Below the pieces are notes generated by a model. The model saw nothing but the letters and a program-made list of their open reading frames with translations, had not been told where the DNA came from and searched no databases. Below, piece after piece: positions 1 through 7,867 of a stretch of DNA of 11,541 bases. Made by a program: the position numbers and the translations under genes. Source of the DNA: JBFLYE01 sp040756715 [NCBI: bacterium]. Its GTDB lineage: Bacteria; UBA9089; UBA9088. Within the stretch, counting starts at the first letter, position 1. Every line of letters starts with the position of its first letter. The stretch spans positions 1-11,541 of the forward strand of contig JBFLYE010000023.1 in NCBI GenBank assembly GCA_040756715.1, read 5' to 3'.

Positions 1-857
1 TTCTTTTCTTTAAACAAACCACCCAGCCTTGCCTCACCAAAACAGATGAGGGGTTTTTCTAATAACAATGCTTCTAATCCTACATAGCCTGAACCAATTA
101 TAATCTCTGAGGAAGCAATGATCTCAGTTATAGAATCCTGCCAGCCAATAAAGGTAATCACCTCTCCCATGACTTTGTTTATTCTCTCTAATGCCTCCTT
201 AACCTCCTTACTTCTCTTTCCATCTCCCACAATCAAAAGCCTTGTTTTAGGAATACTAGATAAAACCTTGGGCATTGATTCAATGGCAAGCAAAGCACAA
301 TCTGCCTTAGGCCCATTCATCCTTGAGATATAGGCAATTTCTAAAGGGGTTTTGTCTCTTGCTTCTTGTTCCTGAGTTTTTACTTCTATAGGATGGGGAA
401 TAACCCTTATTCTTTTCTCATTTATGCCAAACTCATTGATAAGATGATCCTTTATTATCTTACTTGGAGCAATAACAATCCTTCCAAAGCAAGGAAAAAT
501 CTTACTGGAAAAATGCACCGGAAGCATCCCATGAACCGTAGTAACATAAGGAATACGGCAAAATTTACAGGCAAAGTAGGCAAGAAAGGAGCCTGCCCTT
601 GAATGGGTATGACAAATCTCTATTCCTTCTTTTTTAATAAGAAAGATTAGGCGAATGATATTTTTTATCCTGCCAAAAAGGCTTTTGTTGTTTCTATGAA
701 TAGGTAAAGGATAGAATTTACCCTCTATATTCCTATGCATTTTATCTGAGGTATAAAATAAGAGATTACCTTGCTTGGTAAAGAAATTACCCAAAAGCAC
801 AGCATAGGTTTCTGCGCCGGTAAGAAATTCTTGAGAAAGGATATGTAAGATATTCAT
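1..857 (-). CDS. GT4-type glycosyltransferase, C-terminus beyond the window
   Basis: Read on the minus strand from the ATG at 857, the frame stays open for 285 codons and runs off the left edge. The N-terminus (MNILHILSQEFLTGAETY) has the GT-B pattern of a beta strand followed by a Gly-rich acceptor-site loop. Residues 82-110 (CHTHSRAGSF... to TTVHG) and 127-140 (IVIAPSKIIKDHL) are typical of the GT4 N-terminal domain. The C-terminal nucleotide-sugar domain starts near 172 (LEIAYISRMNGPK, then LLIVGDG at 207-213) and reaches GSGYVGLEALLLEKP at 255-269, corresponding to the family's acidic E-x7-E region. It probably transfers a sugar from a nucleotide donor to an envelope glycan or lipid at the cytoplasmic membrane; the substrate cannot be read. 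An in-frame stop 12 nt upstream fixes the start, although no good ribosome binding site is seen. It occupies the place after ftsW where murG often lies, but this is not the GT28 fold signature of MurG. Confidence 0.85.
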   Translation of the reverse strand, partial: MNILHILSQEFLTGAETYAVLLGNFFTKQGNLLFYTSDKMHRNIEGKFYPLPIHRNNKSLFGRIKNIIRLIFLIKKEGIEICHTHSRAGSFLAYFACKFCRIPYVTTVHGMLPVHFSSKIFPCFGRIVIAPSKIIKDHLINEFGINEKRIRVIPHPIEVKTQEQEARDKTPLEIAYISRMNGPKADCALLAIESMPKVLSSIPKTRLLIVGDGKRSKEVKEALERINKVMGEVITFIGWQDSITEIIASSEIIIGSGYVGLEALLLEKPLICFGEARLGGLFKEK

Positions 858-874
858 CCAAAAAAACTAACTTC

Positions 875-1057
875 GTATGTGTTTAGCTCCTCCCTTGTAT
901 ATTTAAGCTTCCTTTGATAAAAAGCCATAATCAGCCAACTATTAGATAATCTTAAGGAAAATTTTATAAAACTTAACCTTTTTCAATTCAAAATTCAAAA
1001 TTTAGAATTCAAAATTTCTTAAAAGGTGGATGAATTTTTAAACAGATAAACACACAC
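875..1057 (+). repeat. MITE-like dispersed repeat, copy A
   Basis: This 183-bp AT-rich block fills most of the gap between ftsW and the glycosyltransferase. Its ends are imperfect inverted repeats: GTATGTGTTTAGCT at 875-888 and, on the other strand, GTGTGTGTTTATCT at 1057-1044 (12 of 14 match). Its core is a run of AATTCAAAATT units at 985-1020. Positions 958-1023 match 10949-11014 inverted with no difference over 66 bp. Positions 990-1024 match 8007-8041 directly over 35 bp. No open frame or transposase is present, so if mobile it would be non-autonomous. No clear target-site duplication was found. Confidence 0.7.
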
Positions 1058-1060
1058 TAT

Positions 1061-1095
1061 CTATTTTTGCACTAAAGTAATGGAAGATACTATAA
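1061..1095 (+). pseudogene. 35-bp shard shared with the aspartyl-protease-like fragment
   Basis: Positions 1061-1095 match the reverse complement of 10913-10946 with a single extra A. At the right-hand locus the same bases encode the TIFALSNGRYYN part of an aspartyl-protease-like reading frame. Here the extra base breaks the frame and nothing recognisable follows, so it is a relic. It lies just outside the right terminal repeat of copy A, so repeat and gene shard are linked at both loci. Confidence 0.55.
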
Positions 1096-1142
1096 CCTAA
1101 AGACATTCTCTCCTTGGTTATTCTTTATGCTGAACACATACA

Positions 1143-2294
1143 TTAAACATTATGCTGACTAGACCTTGCTACATTTATTATCAATCCAACAGAGATAAGA
1201 TTGGAAAGCAAAGAGGAGCCACCATAGCTTATAAATGGAAGGGGAAGCCCTGTGGTTGGAATGGTATCTGAGACAATTGCAATGTTTACAATTGCTTGAA
1301 GAATAATAGAAAAAGTAAGAGAAAAGGCAAGAAAAAAGCCTGATTGAGATTGGGCTTGACAAGCAATGGAAAAACCAAAATAGGCAAAAAGGCCAAATAG
1401 AACAAATACTATAAGGCTTCCCAAAATAAAACCAAGCTCTTCTCCAATAATAGAAAAGATAAAATCTGTATATGGAAGGGGAACCCAGGAAAGTTTCTGC
1501 TTACTCTTTCCCAATCCAACACCAAATAACCCTCCAGAACCCAAAGCAATTATTGATTGCTCAACCTGCCACCTATCCGCTTCTTTATCACTGGTATTTT
1601 CAACAAATCCTTTAAGCACCCATTTCACATTGCAAGCAATGGGACATTTGCTTAAAAATGCCCTGATTCTATTCCTTGCATACTCTTTGCTTCCAATTAT
1701 TGGTGCCATAATAATAGAAAAGATAAGGAGAAGGAGAAGGAGATGCCTTATCTTTATTCCTGCAATAAAGAATACAGAAAGGGTAAGAAGGCAAAAAAAT
1801 ACAGCCATTCCATAGTGAGGTTGAACAGCAAGGATAGAAAGGATAACCCCTAAAATAAGGCAGGGAGGAACAAGACCTTTTATAAAACTTTCATTAGAAT
1901 CCTCTTTTTTTGAAAAGAATGATGATAGATAAAGAATAAAAAATACCTTTACAAGTTCAGATGGCTGACCCCCCATTATCCATCTCCTTGCGGTCTTATC
2001 AGTATGAAAAAGCAAGGTAGAAGCAAGAAGCAACAAAAGCAAAAAAAGAAGCAAAAATGAATATTTATTCCACCATTCTAAATCCTTTTTTAAGATAATG
2101 ATAATAAAGATGGATAAAAAGCCTATAGAAACCCAAGCCAATTGCTTTACTAGGGAATAATACATCCCTTTTTTAGAAAGGGTATGGGTAACTATGCCCG
2201 ATGAACTAAAGATCATAAGAAGACCAAAAGCAACAAGGGCAATGGTTATAACAAGAAAGATATTAGCATTTCTTTGTAAAGATTCCTCTTCCAT
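1143..2294 (-). CDS. ftsW: FtsW, SEDS-family septal peptidoglycan glycosyltransferase
   Basis: This 383-residue polytopic membrane protein polymerises lipid II into septal glycan strands together with a class B penicillin-binding protein. The first membrane segment is about residues 11-33. The SEDS landmarks are present: QSIIALGSGGLFGVGLG (246-262), YTDFIFSIIGEELG (275-288, with the invariant Asp277 in the catalytic extracellular loop) and PFISYGGSS (353-361). Two departures stand out. The usual QPD/EPD-x-G motif reads QPHYG at 158-162. The segment before the QSIIA motif is longer than usual (about 215-242) and contains a CPIAC pair. The gene ends the dcw operon and starts 15 nt downstream of murD; no clear ribosome binding site precedes it. 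RodA is an alternative member of the same family, but the cluster position argues for FtsW. Its expected partner gene ftsI is not in the operon. Confidence 0.93.
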   Translation of the reverse strand: MEEESLQRNANIFLVITIALVAFGLLMIFSSSGIVTHTLSKKGMYYSLVKQLAWVSIGFLSIFIIIILKKDLEWWNKYSFLLLFLLLLLLASTLLFHTDKTARRWIMGGQPSELVKVFFILYLSSFFSKKEDSNESFIKGLVPPCLILGVILSILAVQPHYGMAVFFCLLTLSVFFIAGIKIRHLLLLLLIFSIIMAPIIGSKEYARNRIRAFLSKCPIACNVKWVLKGFVENTSDKEADRWQVEQSIIALGSGGLFGVGLGKSKQKLSWVPLPYTDFIFSIIGEELGFILGSLIVFVLFGLFAYFGFSIACQAQSQSGFFLAFSLTFSIILQAIVNIAIVSDTIPTTGLPLPFISYGGSSLLSNLISVGLIINVARSSQHNV

Positions 2295-2309
2295 TTTAGT
2301 ATTTAAGAT

Positions 2310-3674
2310 TTAAACACATACATTATTTAGTCTTTCCTTTAAAGCAAGCACATTCTTTGTAAAAGCCTCTCCCCTCTCCTTATAGCTTGAGAATTGGTCA
2401 AAGCTTGAACAAGCTGGAGAAAGGAGAACGCAATCATCAAAGCCTGCTAAAGCATAGGAGAGGTCTACAGCGTCTTTAAGGCTTTCCACCTTATAAATCT
2501 CTACAGCCTCCCTTACCATAGAGCCGATAAGGTCAGCAGATTCTCCAAATAATATAAGCTTTTTTACCCTTTCCTTAAGGTAAGGGATAAGCCTTGTATA
2601 ATCCTCTCCCTTATCCCTTCCACCTGCAAGTAAAATAATGGGCTTATCAAACGATGATAAAGCAGCAATAACAGATGCGATGTTTGTAGCCTTTGAATCA
2701 TTTATAAACCTTACACCCGATATATTTGCTACCTCCTGTATCCGATGGGGAAGACCTTTAAAATTCCTTATAGTATTTCTTATTGATGAAACCTCTACCC
2801 TTAAAATAATGGCAACCAGGATAGAGGCAAGGATATTTTCAATGTTATGAATGCCGATAAGCTTAATATCAGACAAAGGAAATATCCTTTCCTCCTTACC
2901 AGCAAACCTCGCCACAATCCAATTATTCCTTATAAAAAGGCCTTCTTGCAGGATCTGTCGGGTAGAAAATAAATATGGTTTTGCCCTGCTTCTCCTTGAA
3001 AGGTTAAGCACAACAGGATCGTCTGCATTTATTAGCATAATATCATCCTTTGTTTGATTTTCAAATATCCTTGCCTTTACCTTCATATAATCCTCTATAT
3101 TTAAATATCTATCAAGGTGATCGGGTGCAAAGTTTAAAAATACAGAGATATTTGGCTTAAATTCAATTATTGTTTCAAGCTGAAAGCTTGATACCTCAAG
3201 GATAACAATGTTTTCTTTGGAAATATTACAAGATGTAAAGGGAATTTCAATATTTCCACAAACAGCGGGATTTAGCTTTGCATCTTCAAGGAGTTTTCCA
3301 ATCAGGGTTGTGGTTGTTGTCTTTCCATTTGTTCCTGTTATTGCAATTATTGGCTGGCCTAAAAGCATTTGAAAACCAAGTTCTATTTCTCCTATTATGG
3401 GAATCCCATCAGCCTTCGCCTTTTTTATATATGAAATATCTGATGGTATCCCAGGGCTTACCACGATAAGATCTGAAGGAGGAAGCCTTAAAATCTTTCC
3501 ACATTGGACAACAACACCCTTTGGTAATTTTTTAATTACCTCCTTAAGCTCTTCTTCCCTTTTCTCATCAAAGGCAATAATATGAGCACCAAGCCTTGTA
3601 AGGAGATGGCAAGAAGCAATCCCAGATTTACCTAACCCCAAAACAATTACATTCTTATCCTTAAGATTCAACAT
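2310..3674 (-). CDS. murD: MurD, UDP-MurNAc-L-alanine:D-glutamate ligase
   Basis: It adds D-glutamate to UDP-MurNAc-L-Ala in the cytoplasm, using ATP. From the ATG at 3674 the protein has about 454 residues, normal for the family. The N-terminal Rossmann-like domain has VLGLGKSG (11-18). The central ATPase domain has the P-loop GTNGKTTT (114-121), HLDRY (186-190) and YMKVKARIF (196-204, the region of the carbamylated lysine). The C-terminal domain has LPHR (308-311) and NDSKATN (325-331). A longer frame starts with TTG at 3731, but its extra 19 residues overlap mraY and do not resemble MurD. With the ATG at 3674 the mraY stop and murD start share one base (TAATG), a translational-coupling arrangement. 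The last codons (GTA TGT GTT TAA) coincide with the terminal motif of the repeat family found at 875 and 8995. Confidence 0.95.
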   Translation of the reverse strand: MLNLKDKNVIVLGLGKSGIASCHLLTRLGAHIIAFDEKREEELKEVIKKLPKGVVVQCGKILRLPPSDLIVVSPGIPSDISYIKKAKADGIPIIGEIELGFQMLLGQPIIAITGTNGKTTTTTLIGKLLEDAKLNPAVCGNIEIPFTSCNISKENIVILEVSSFQLETIIEFKPNISVFLNFAPDHLDRYLNIEDYMKVKARIFENQTKDDIMLINADDPVVLNLSRRSRAKPYLFSTRQILQEGLFIRNNWIVARFAGKEERIFPLSDIKLIGIHNIENILASILVAIILRVEVSSIRNTIRNFKGLPHRIQEVANISGVRFINDSKATNIASVIAALSSFDKPIILLAGGRDKGEDYTRLIPYLKERVKKLILFGESADLIGSMVREAVEIYKVESLKDAVDLSYALAGFDDCVLLSPACSSFDQFSSYKERGEAFTKNVLALKERLNNVCV

Positions 3675-4750
3675 TATCGTATCTTGAGTGTAACAAACGA
3701 AAGGAGGACGAAGATTATCGCAATTATCCAAAACCTTATAACAATCTTTGACTCATACCATCCCTTCTTTTCAAAATGGTGATGAAGGGGAGCCATAAGA
3801 AATATCTTTTTCCCTGTTATTCTAAATGAGATGATCTGGATGAGTGTAGAACCTGCCTCAAGCACAAAAAGACCTTCTAAGATTATTAAAGGAATCTCTT
3901 GCTTTATAACAAGGGCTATTGTCCCCATTACCCCTCCTAATGTAAGCGAACCTGTATCTCCCATAAAAATTGTAGCTGGATGGCTATTGAACCAGAGAAA
4001 ACCCAAAGAAGCACCAAGCAAAGATGCCAGATAGACAACAAGCTCACCTGCTTGTGGCACATAGCTTATCTTAAGGTAGGCGGCAAGCTTTATATGTCCA
4101 GCAAGATAGCCCATTACAATAAGGCCAAGGCAAACAAAGATACAGCTTCCAATGGCAAGGCCATCCAGACCATCTGTAAGATTAACCGCATTTGATGAGG
4201 AGACAATGACAAGAATACAAAAGAGGATATAGAATATGCCAAGGTTAATAAAAAAGCCCTTTGTGAACGGAAAGGCAATGTTTGTGGAAGAAGGGCTTAA
4301 TGGGTAAAGAAATAAGTATATGCTGATAAGAATAGCTATGCCTATCTCTCCAGATAGCTTTTCCCTTATCTTTAATGGTCTTTTTCTTGTTTTAAGAGAG
4401 TCATCAAGAAAACCAAGAAGTCCAAAACCTATTGTTACAAGGAGAATAAGGATTATTAAGCGATTATCAAGCCTTGAGAAAAGGAGGGTTGATGTAATAA
4501 TGGCAAATAAAATAATTATTCCACCCATTGTTGGGATTGTGCTTTTATGGATATGGTTTTCAAGATATTCTTCCTTCACCCTTTCGCAAATTCCCCTTTT
4601 CTTAAGATAATTTATAAAAATTGGTGTAAAAATAAGGACAAAAAAAAGTGAACATAAAGAGGCACAGAATGCCCTTGTGGTAATATACTTAAAAACCCTA
4701 AAAAATGAAATATCAGGGTATAAAACCTCGTAAAATAACCAGTAAAACAT
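3674..4750 (-). CDS. mraY: MraY, phospho-MurNAc-pentapeptide transferase
   Basis: It transfers phospho-MurNAc-pentapeptide to undecaprenyl phosphate, forming lipid I, the first membrane step of peptidoglycan synthesis. At 358 residues it has the usual length, with about ten hydrophobic segments. The diagnostic motifs are present: HKSTIPTMGG (68-77), the Mg-binding aspartate pair LGFLDDSLK (112-120), NAVNLTDGLDGLA (187-199), FMGDTGSL (262-269) and the active-site PLHHHFEKKGW (321-331). The start lies 6 nt after the murE stop and has no separate ribosome binding site, so translation is probably coupled. The murF gene, which normally separates murE from mraY, is absent, although MurF makes the pentapeptide substrate of this enzyme. 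Confidence 0.97.
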   Translation of the reverse strand: MFYWLFYEVLYPDISFFRVFKYITTRAFCASLCSLFFVLIFTPIFINYLKKRGICERVKEEYLENHIHKSTIPTMGGIIILFAIITSTLLFSRLDNRLIILILLVTIGFGLLGFLDDSLKTRKRPLKIREKLSGEIGIAILISIYLFLYPLSPSSTNIAFPFTKGFFINLGIFYILFCILVIVSSSNAVNLTDGLDGLAIGSCIFVCLGLIVMGYLAGHIKLAAYLKISYVPQAGELVVYLASLLGASLGFLWFNSHPATIFMGDTGSLTLGGVMGTIALVIKQEIPLIILEGLFVLEAGSTLIQIISFRITGKKIFLMAPLHHHFEKKGWYESKIVIRFWIIAIIFVLLSFVTLKIR

Positions 4751-4756
4751 AAGAAA

Positions 4757-6193
4757 CTAAAAACTTTGCATTTCTTTTAATATTCCCAAGGCAACCTTTT
4801 TGTCGGAAAATGGTATTCTTTTATTCCCAATTATTTGGTAATCCTCGTGTCCTTTTCCTGCAATTAAAACAAGGTCATCTTTATCTGCCAATTCTATTGC
4901 CTTTTTTATTGCTTCCTCTCTATTTAAAATCCGCAAATATGCTTTTTTTATCCCTTGTTCTATTTCCTCCATAATCATTTCTGGGTCTTCATCCCTTGGG
5001 TTATCAGATGTAACAATGGGAATATCACTTAAATCAGAGGCAATTTTTCCCATTATTGGTCTTTTCTCTTTCTCCCTATTTCCTCCACATCCAAAGACAA
5101 GGATTATTCTTTTTGGCTTAAGGCTTAATCCTGCTTTCAAGACACAAGATAGCCCATCGGGCGTATGGGCATAATCAACAACCACAAAGGGTTTTTTCCA
5201 GATAACCTCAAATCTTCCCGCTGGTGGCTTAAAATTAGAAAGGGTTTCTTTTATAACATCAAAGGAAATTCCATTTGTAAGAGCACAAGATATGGCGGCA
5301 AGGCAATTATAGATATTGTATGTTCCATAAAGCCTTGTATTTATCCTCTCTCCTTTAATTGAAAAGGAAATTCCATCTGCATTTTCTTTTATATCACTTG
5401 CTTTAATATCAGCATTATTTTCAATCCCGTATGTTATTATCCTTGCTTTTATTCCACTTATAATTTTTTTATAGAAGAAAGAATCAATATTAACAAAAGC
5501 GCTGCTTTTCTTACTTAAAGATAAAAAAAGGCTTTTTTTTGCAAGGAGATAATTCTCAAAAGTCTTATGAAAATCAAGGTGGTCTTGGGTAAGGTTTGTA
5601 AAGATTGCCTGTTTAAATTTTATTCCAGAGACCCTCTCTAAAGAAAGTCCGTGTGATGACACCTCCATTACAACAAATTTTGCTCCCTCATTTTTTGCTT
5701 TTAAAAGGAGCTTAAACATCTCCAAGGGAGGGGGTGTTGTAAGGAGGGTAGGAATATCACAATCCCCTATCCTATGTCCTATGGTTGAGAATCTTGCTAT
5801 AGAAAAGGAAGCCTTTTTAAAAATTTCCTCAATTAAAAACACAGTGGTTGTCTTTCCATTTGTTCCTGTGATTCCAATAATCTCTAGGGATTGCCCTGGA
5901 TTTCCAAAAAAGGCTGATGCCAATTGTGATAATGCCCTCCGAGATGAAGGAACAAGAATAAAGGTAAAATCTTCTCCAATATATTTTTTATCCTCAACTA
6001 CAATACAGGATGCACCCTTTTTAATTGCCTCTTGAATAAACGAATGGCCATCGAATTTTTCTCCCTTAATTGCAACAAAAAGGGAGTTTTCCTTTATATC
6101 CCTTGAATCATCTGTGATGCTTTTTATTTTAAAATCCTTAAAATAAAAGACCTCTTTCTCTGAAAGGGAACAAAGAAGAAATGAAAGCTTCAT
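4757..6193 (-). CDS. murE: MurE, UDP-MurNAc-tripeptide ligase (meso-diaminopimelate type)
   Basis: It adds the third amino acid of the peptidoglycan stem peptide in the cytoplasm using ATP. The 478-residue protein has the three Mur-ligase domains: the N-terminal UDP-binding domain (SITDDSRDIKENSLFVAIKG, 25-44), the ATPase domain with P-loop GITGTNGKTTT (107-117) and HLDFHKTFENYLLAKK (205-220, with Lys219 the likely carbamylated residue), and the C-terminal domain. The DNPR motif at 397-400 is the known hallmark of enzymes selecting meso-diaminopimelate, so the wall is inferred to be DAP-type. GKGHEDYQ near the C-terminus is also typical of MurE. The start overlaps the ftsL stop by 4 nt (ATGA). 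No ftsI gene separates it from ftsL. Confidence 0.97.
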   Translation of the reverse strand: MKLSFLLCSLSEKEVFYFKDFKIKSITDDSRDIKENSLFVAIKGEKFDGHSFIQEAIKKGASCIVVEDKKYIGEDFTFILVPSSRRALSQLASAFFGNPGQSLEIIGITGTNGKTTTVFLIEEIFKKASFSIARFSTIGHRIGDCDIPTLLTTPPPLEMFKLLLKAKNEGAKFVVMEVSSHGLSLERVSGIKFKQAIFTNLTQDHLDFHKTFENYLLAKKSLFLSLSKKSSAFVNIDSFFYKKIISGIKARIITYGIENNADIKASDIKENADGISFSIKGERINTRLYGTYNIYNCLAAISCALTNGISFDVIKETLSNFKPPAGRFEVIWKKPFVVVDYAHTPDGLSCVLKAGLSLKPKRIILVFGCGGNREKEKRPIMGKIASDLSDIPIVTSDNPRDEDPEMIMEEIEQGIKKAYLRILNREEAIKKAIELADKDDLVLIAGKGHEDYQIIGNKRIPFSDKKVALGILKEMQSF

Positions 6194-6564
6194 TTCTCTT
6201 TCGCTTCTATGCCCCTTTCAAATATCTTTGCAAGAAAAGAAAAAGCTTCCATCCTTTCTTCCTCTTCTTCCTTTACAATTACATCGGGAAGAAATGTAAT
6301 TTGTTCTGGTTTTGCACTAACAAGGCCATAAGACCTTGCTAATTCCTCAATTCTTTTTGGAGAAGCAAGCCTTGTAATCTCAATTGTAAGATTGGCATTT
6401 TTTGTTTTTTCTTTTTTTAACTCATCTTCTTGTCTTGTAATTTCATAGCTTAAATTTGTAATTTTGTTGTTCTCTAAGACAATAAGGAAGAGAAACAAAA
6501 AGACAAAAATAGAGAGGAAAATAGCCTCCTTTCTATTTCTTATCCACCTAATCCTTCTTTTCAT
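6190..6564 (-). CDS. ftsL: FtsL/DivIC-like septum formation protein
   Basis: This 124-residue bitopic protein has a short basic cytoplasmic N-terminus (MKRRIRWIRNRKE), one membrane segment (about residues 14-31, very rich in Phe, Ile and Leu), then a charged coiled-coil region (about 35-65). It ends with the family signature LASPKRIEELARSYGLVSAK, which links the coiled coil to the conserved C-terminal tail. In the divisome FtsL pairs with FtsB and recruits and activates FtsW-FtsI. A strong ribosome binding site (GGAGG) lies about 10 nt upstream, overlapping the rsmH end; the gap to rsmH is 6 nt. The position between rsmH and the mur genes is the classical one for ftsL. DivIC/FtsB members are similar, so the symbol rests partly on context. 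Confidence 0.85.
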   Translation of the reverse strand: MKRRIRWIRNRKEAIFLSIFVFLFLFLIVLENNKITNLSYEITRQEDELKKEKTKNANLTIEITRLASPKRIEELARSYGLVSAKPEQITFLPDVIVKEEEEERMEAFSFLAKIFERGIEAKEK

Positions 6565-6570
6565 ATTTTT

Positions 6571-7467
6571 TTAACCTCCACCCTTTGCAATTTTCTCGCC
6601 TCCCCTTAGTTTTGCTGACCTTGCTTGGCGATTTCTTTTTATCTCTAAAAGAGTTGGCCTTATTGGTTTTTTTGTTAAAATATTAAATGTGCCCTCTTCT
6701 TTCCATTCTCTAAATCTCTCTTTTACAATTCTATCCTCAAGGGAATGAAAAGAGATAACCGCAATTCTTCCACCCTCAGAAAGTAAGGGTAATATTTGAT
6801 TCAAGGATTCCCTTAAGGCATTAAGCTCATCATTTACAGCAATCCTTAAGGCTTGAAATGTCCTTGTAGAAGGATGTATTTTCCCCCTTCTTCCATGGTA
6901 TACCTTCATTATGAGAGAGCTTAATTCAACTCCTGTTTTAATAGGTCTATTTGAAACTATTAGCTTTGCTATTTTTTTTGCCCTTGATTCCTCTCCATAT
7001 TCCTTAATTATTCTATAAAGCTCTTTCTCTTTGCTTCTATTCACAATTATCTCTGCATTTATAGGATTTGTTTTATCCATTCTCATATCAAGAGGATAAT
7101 CGCTCATAAAAGAAAACCCCCTTTCTGGATTGTCTATTTGATAAGATGAAATACCAAGGTCATATAAAAAACCAGAAACGCTATCTATCCCTATAGAGCT
7201 TAAGATTTCTTTTATATTTCTAAAATTCCCCTTTTTAAAAATAACCCTCTCTTTCCAAAAAGAAAGACTTTCCGTAGCCATTTCTAATGCCTCAATATCC
7301 TGGTCAATCCCAATCACACAGCCCCCTTTTTCAAGGATTGCTTTTGAATGCCCTCCTAGCCCAATTGTGCAATCCACATACCATCTATCTTCAGCTACAT
7401 CAAGGATGTTTAATACCTCATCCTTCATTACTGGAAGATGAATCAAGCACCTCTGAAATTTCTTCAA
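6571..7467 (-). CDS. rsmH: RsmH (MraW), 16S rRNA m4C1402 methyltransferase
   Basis: It methylates N4 of C1402 of 16S rRNA using S-adenosylmethionine. The protein has HLPVMKDEVLNIL near the N-terminus, the SAM-binding loop YVDCTIGLGGHS (30-41, where DGTLGxGGH is more usual), GIDQD (53-57), HPSTRTFQALRIAVNDEL (198-215) and the hallmark VISFHSLEDRIVK (237-249). About 298 residues is normal. The start is uncertain: the listed TTG at 7467 overlaps mraZ by 50 nt, and a TTG at 7446 or the ATG at 7428 are alternatives. None has a strong ribosome binding site, and the conserved H-x-P-V-M motif favours one of the first two. It is the second gene of the dcw operon, in the standard place after mraZ. Confidence 0.95.
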   Translation of the reverse strand: MKKFQRCLIHLPVMKDEVLNILDVAEDRWYVDCTIGLGGHSKAILEKGGCVIGIDQDIEALEMATESLSFWKERVIFKKGNFRNIKEILSSIGIDSVSGFLYDLGISSYQIDNPERGFSFMSDYPLDMRMDKTNPINAEIIVNRSKEKELYRIIKEYGEESRAKKIAKLIVSNRPIKTGVELSSLIMKVYHGRRGKIHPSTRTFQALRIAVNDELNALRESLNQILPLLSEGGRIAVISFHSLEDRIVKERFREWKEEGTFNILTKKPIRPTLLEIKRNRQARSAKLRGGEKIAKGGG

Positions 7468-7861
7468 AGCTTATCTTGCTATCATATTCAAGCCACCTTT
7501 TTTTATCCCAAATCTCTATTCTATCTGGAAGCCCTAAGATAACAACATCCCTTGAAAATCCCGCATATTCCCTTAACAATGGAGGAATAAGAAGCCTTCC
7601 CTGCTTATCAATCCCTGCCTCCTCTGCTCCAAACATAAGTTTTCTGATCAGACCCCTTGCCTTTGCCTTAGGAAGTCTGTTTAATTTATCAACAAAATTT
7701 TTCCAGTCCTCTGGAAGATGGAGATAAAGTGAGCCCTCAAATCCCCGAGAGATAACCACAGACCTTATTCCAAGCTCAAACAGCTTTCTTCTAAACCTTG
7801 CAGGTAAAATCACCCTTCCGTTCTCAATTACATTTTCTGAGGTTAGTGGTAAAGGAACCAT
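7418..7861 (-). CDS. mraZ: MraZ, transcriptional regulator of the dcw operon
   Basis: The 147-residue protein has two SpoVT/AbrB-type beta domains, each with the DxxGR-hhhP signature of MraZ: IENGRVILPARFRRKL (12-27) and GIDKQGRLLIPPLLREYAGF (83-102). In the family, MraZ forms ring-shaped oligomers that bind direct repeats upstream of their own gene and modulate dcw expression. The ATG at 7861 is preceded by a GGAG at proper spacing (7868-7871). It is the first gene of the operon and its 3' end overlaps the start assigned to rsmH. The matching operator-like repeats are described separately. Confidence 0.96.
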   Translation of the reverse strand: MVPLPLTSENVIENGRVILPARFRRKLFELGIRSVVISRGFEGSLYLHLPEDWKNFVDKLNRLPKAKARGLIRKLMFGAEEAGIDKQGRLLIPPLLREYAGFSRDVVILGLPDRIEIWDKKRWLEYDSKISFEEISEVLDSSSSNEG

Positions 7862-7867
7862 CTATTT

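Noticed and set aside
1-857. Glycosyltransferase as MurG
   Set aside because: Position after ftsW suggests MurG, but the N-terminus and the HTHSRAGSF and IVIAPSK motifs are of the GT4 type, not the GGTGGHxxPA type of MurG.
3675-3731. N-terminal extension of MurD starting at a TTG (3731)
   Set aside because: The extra residues lie inside mraY in another frame and do not resemble MurD; the ATG at 3674 gives a standard MurD start and a TAATG coupling site.
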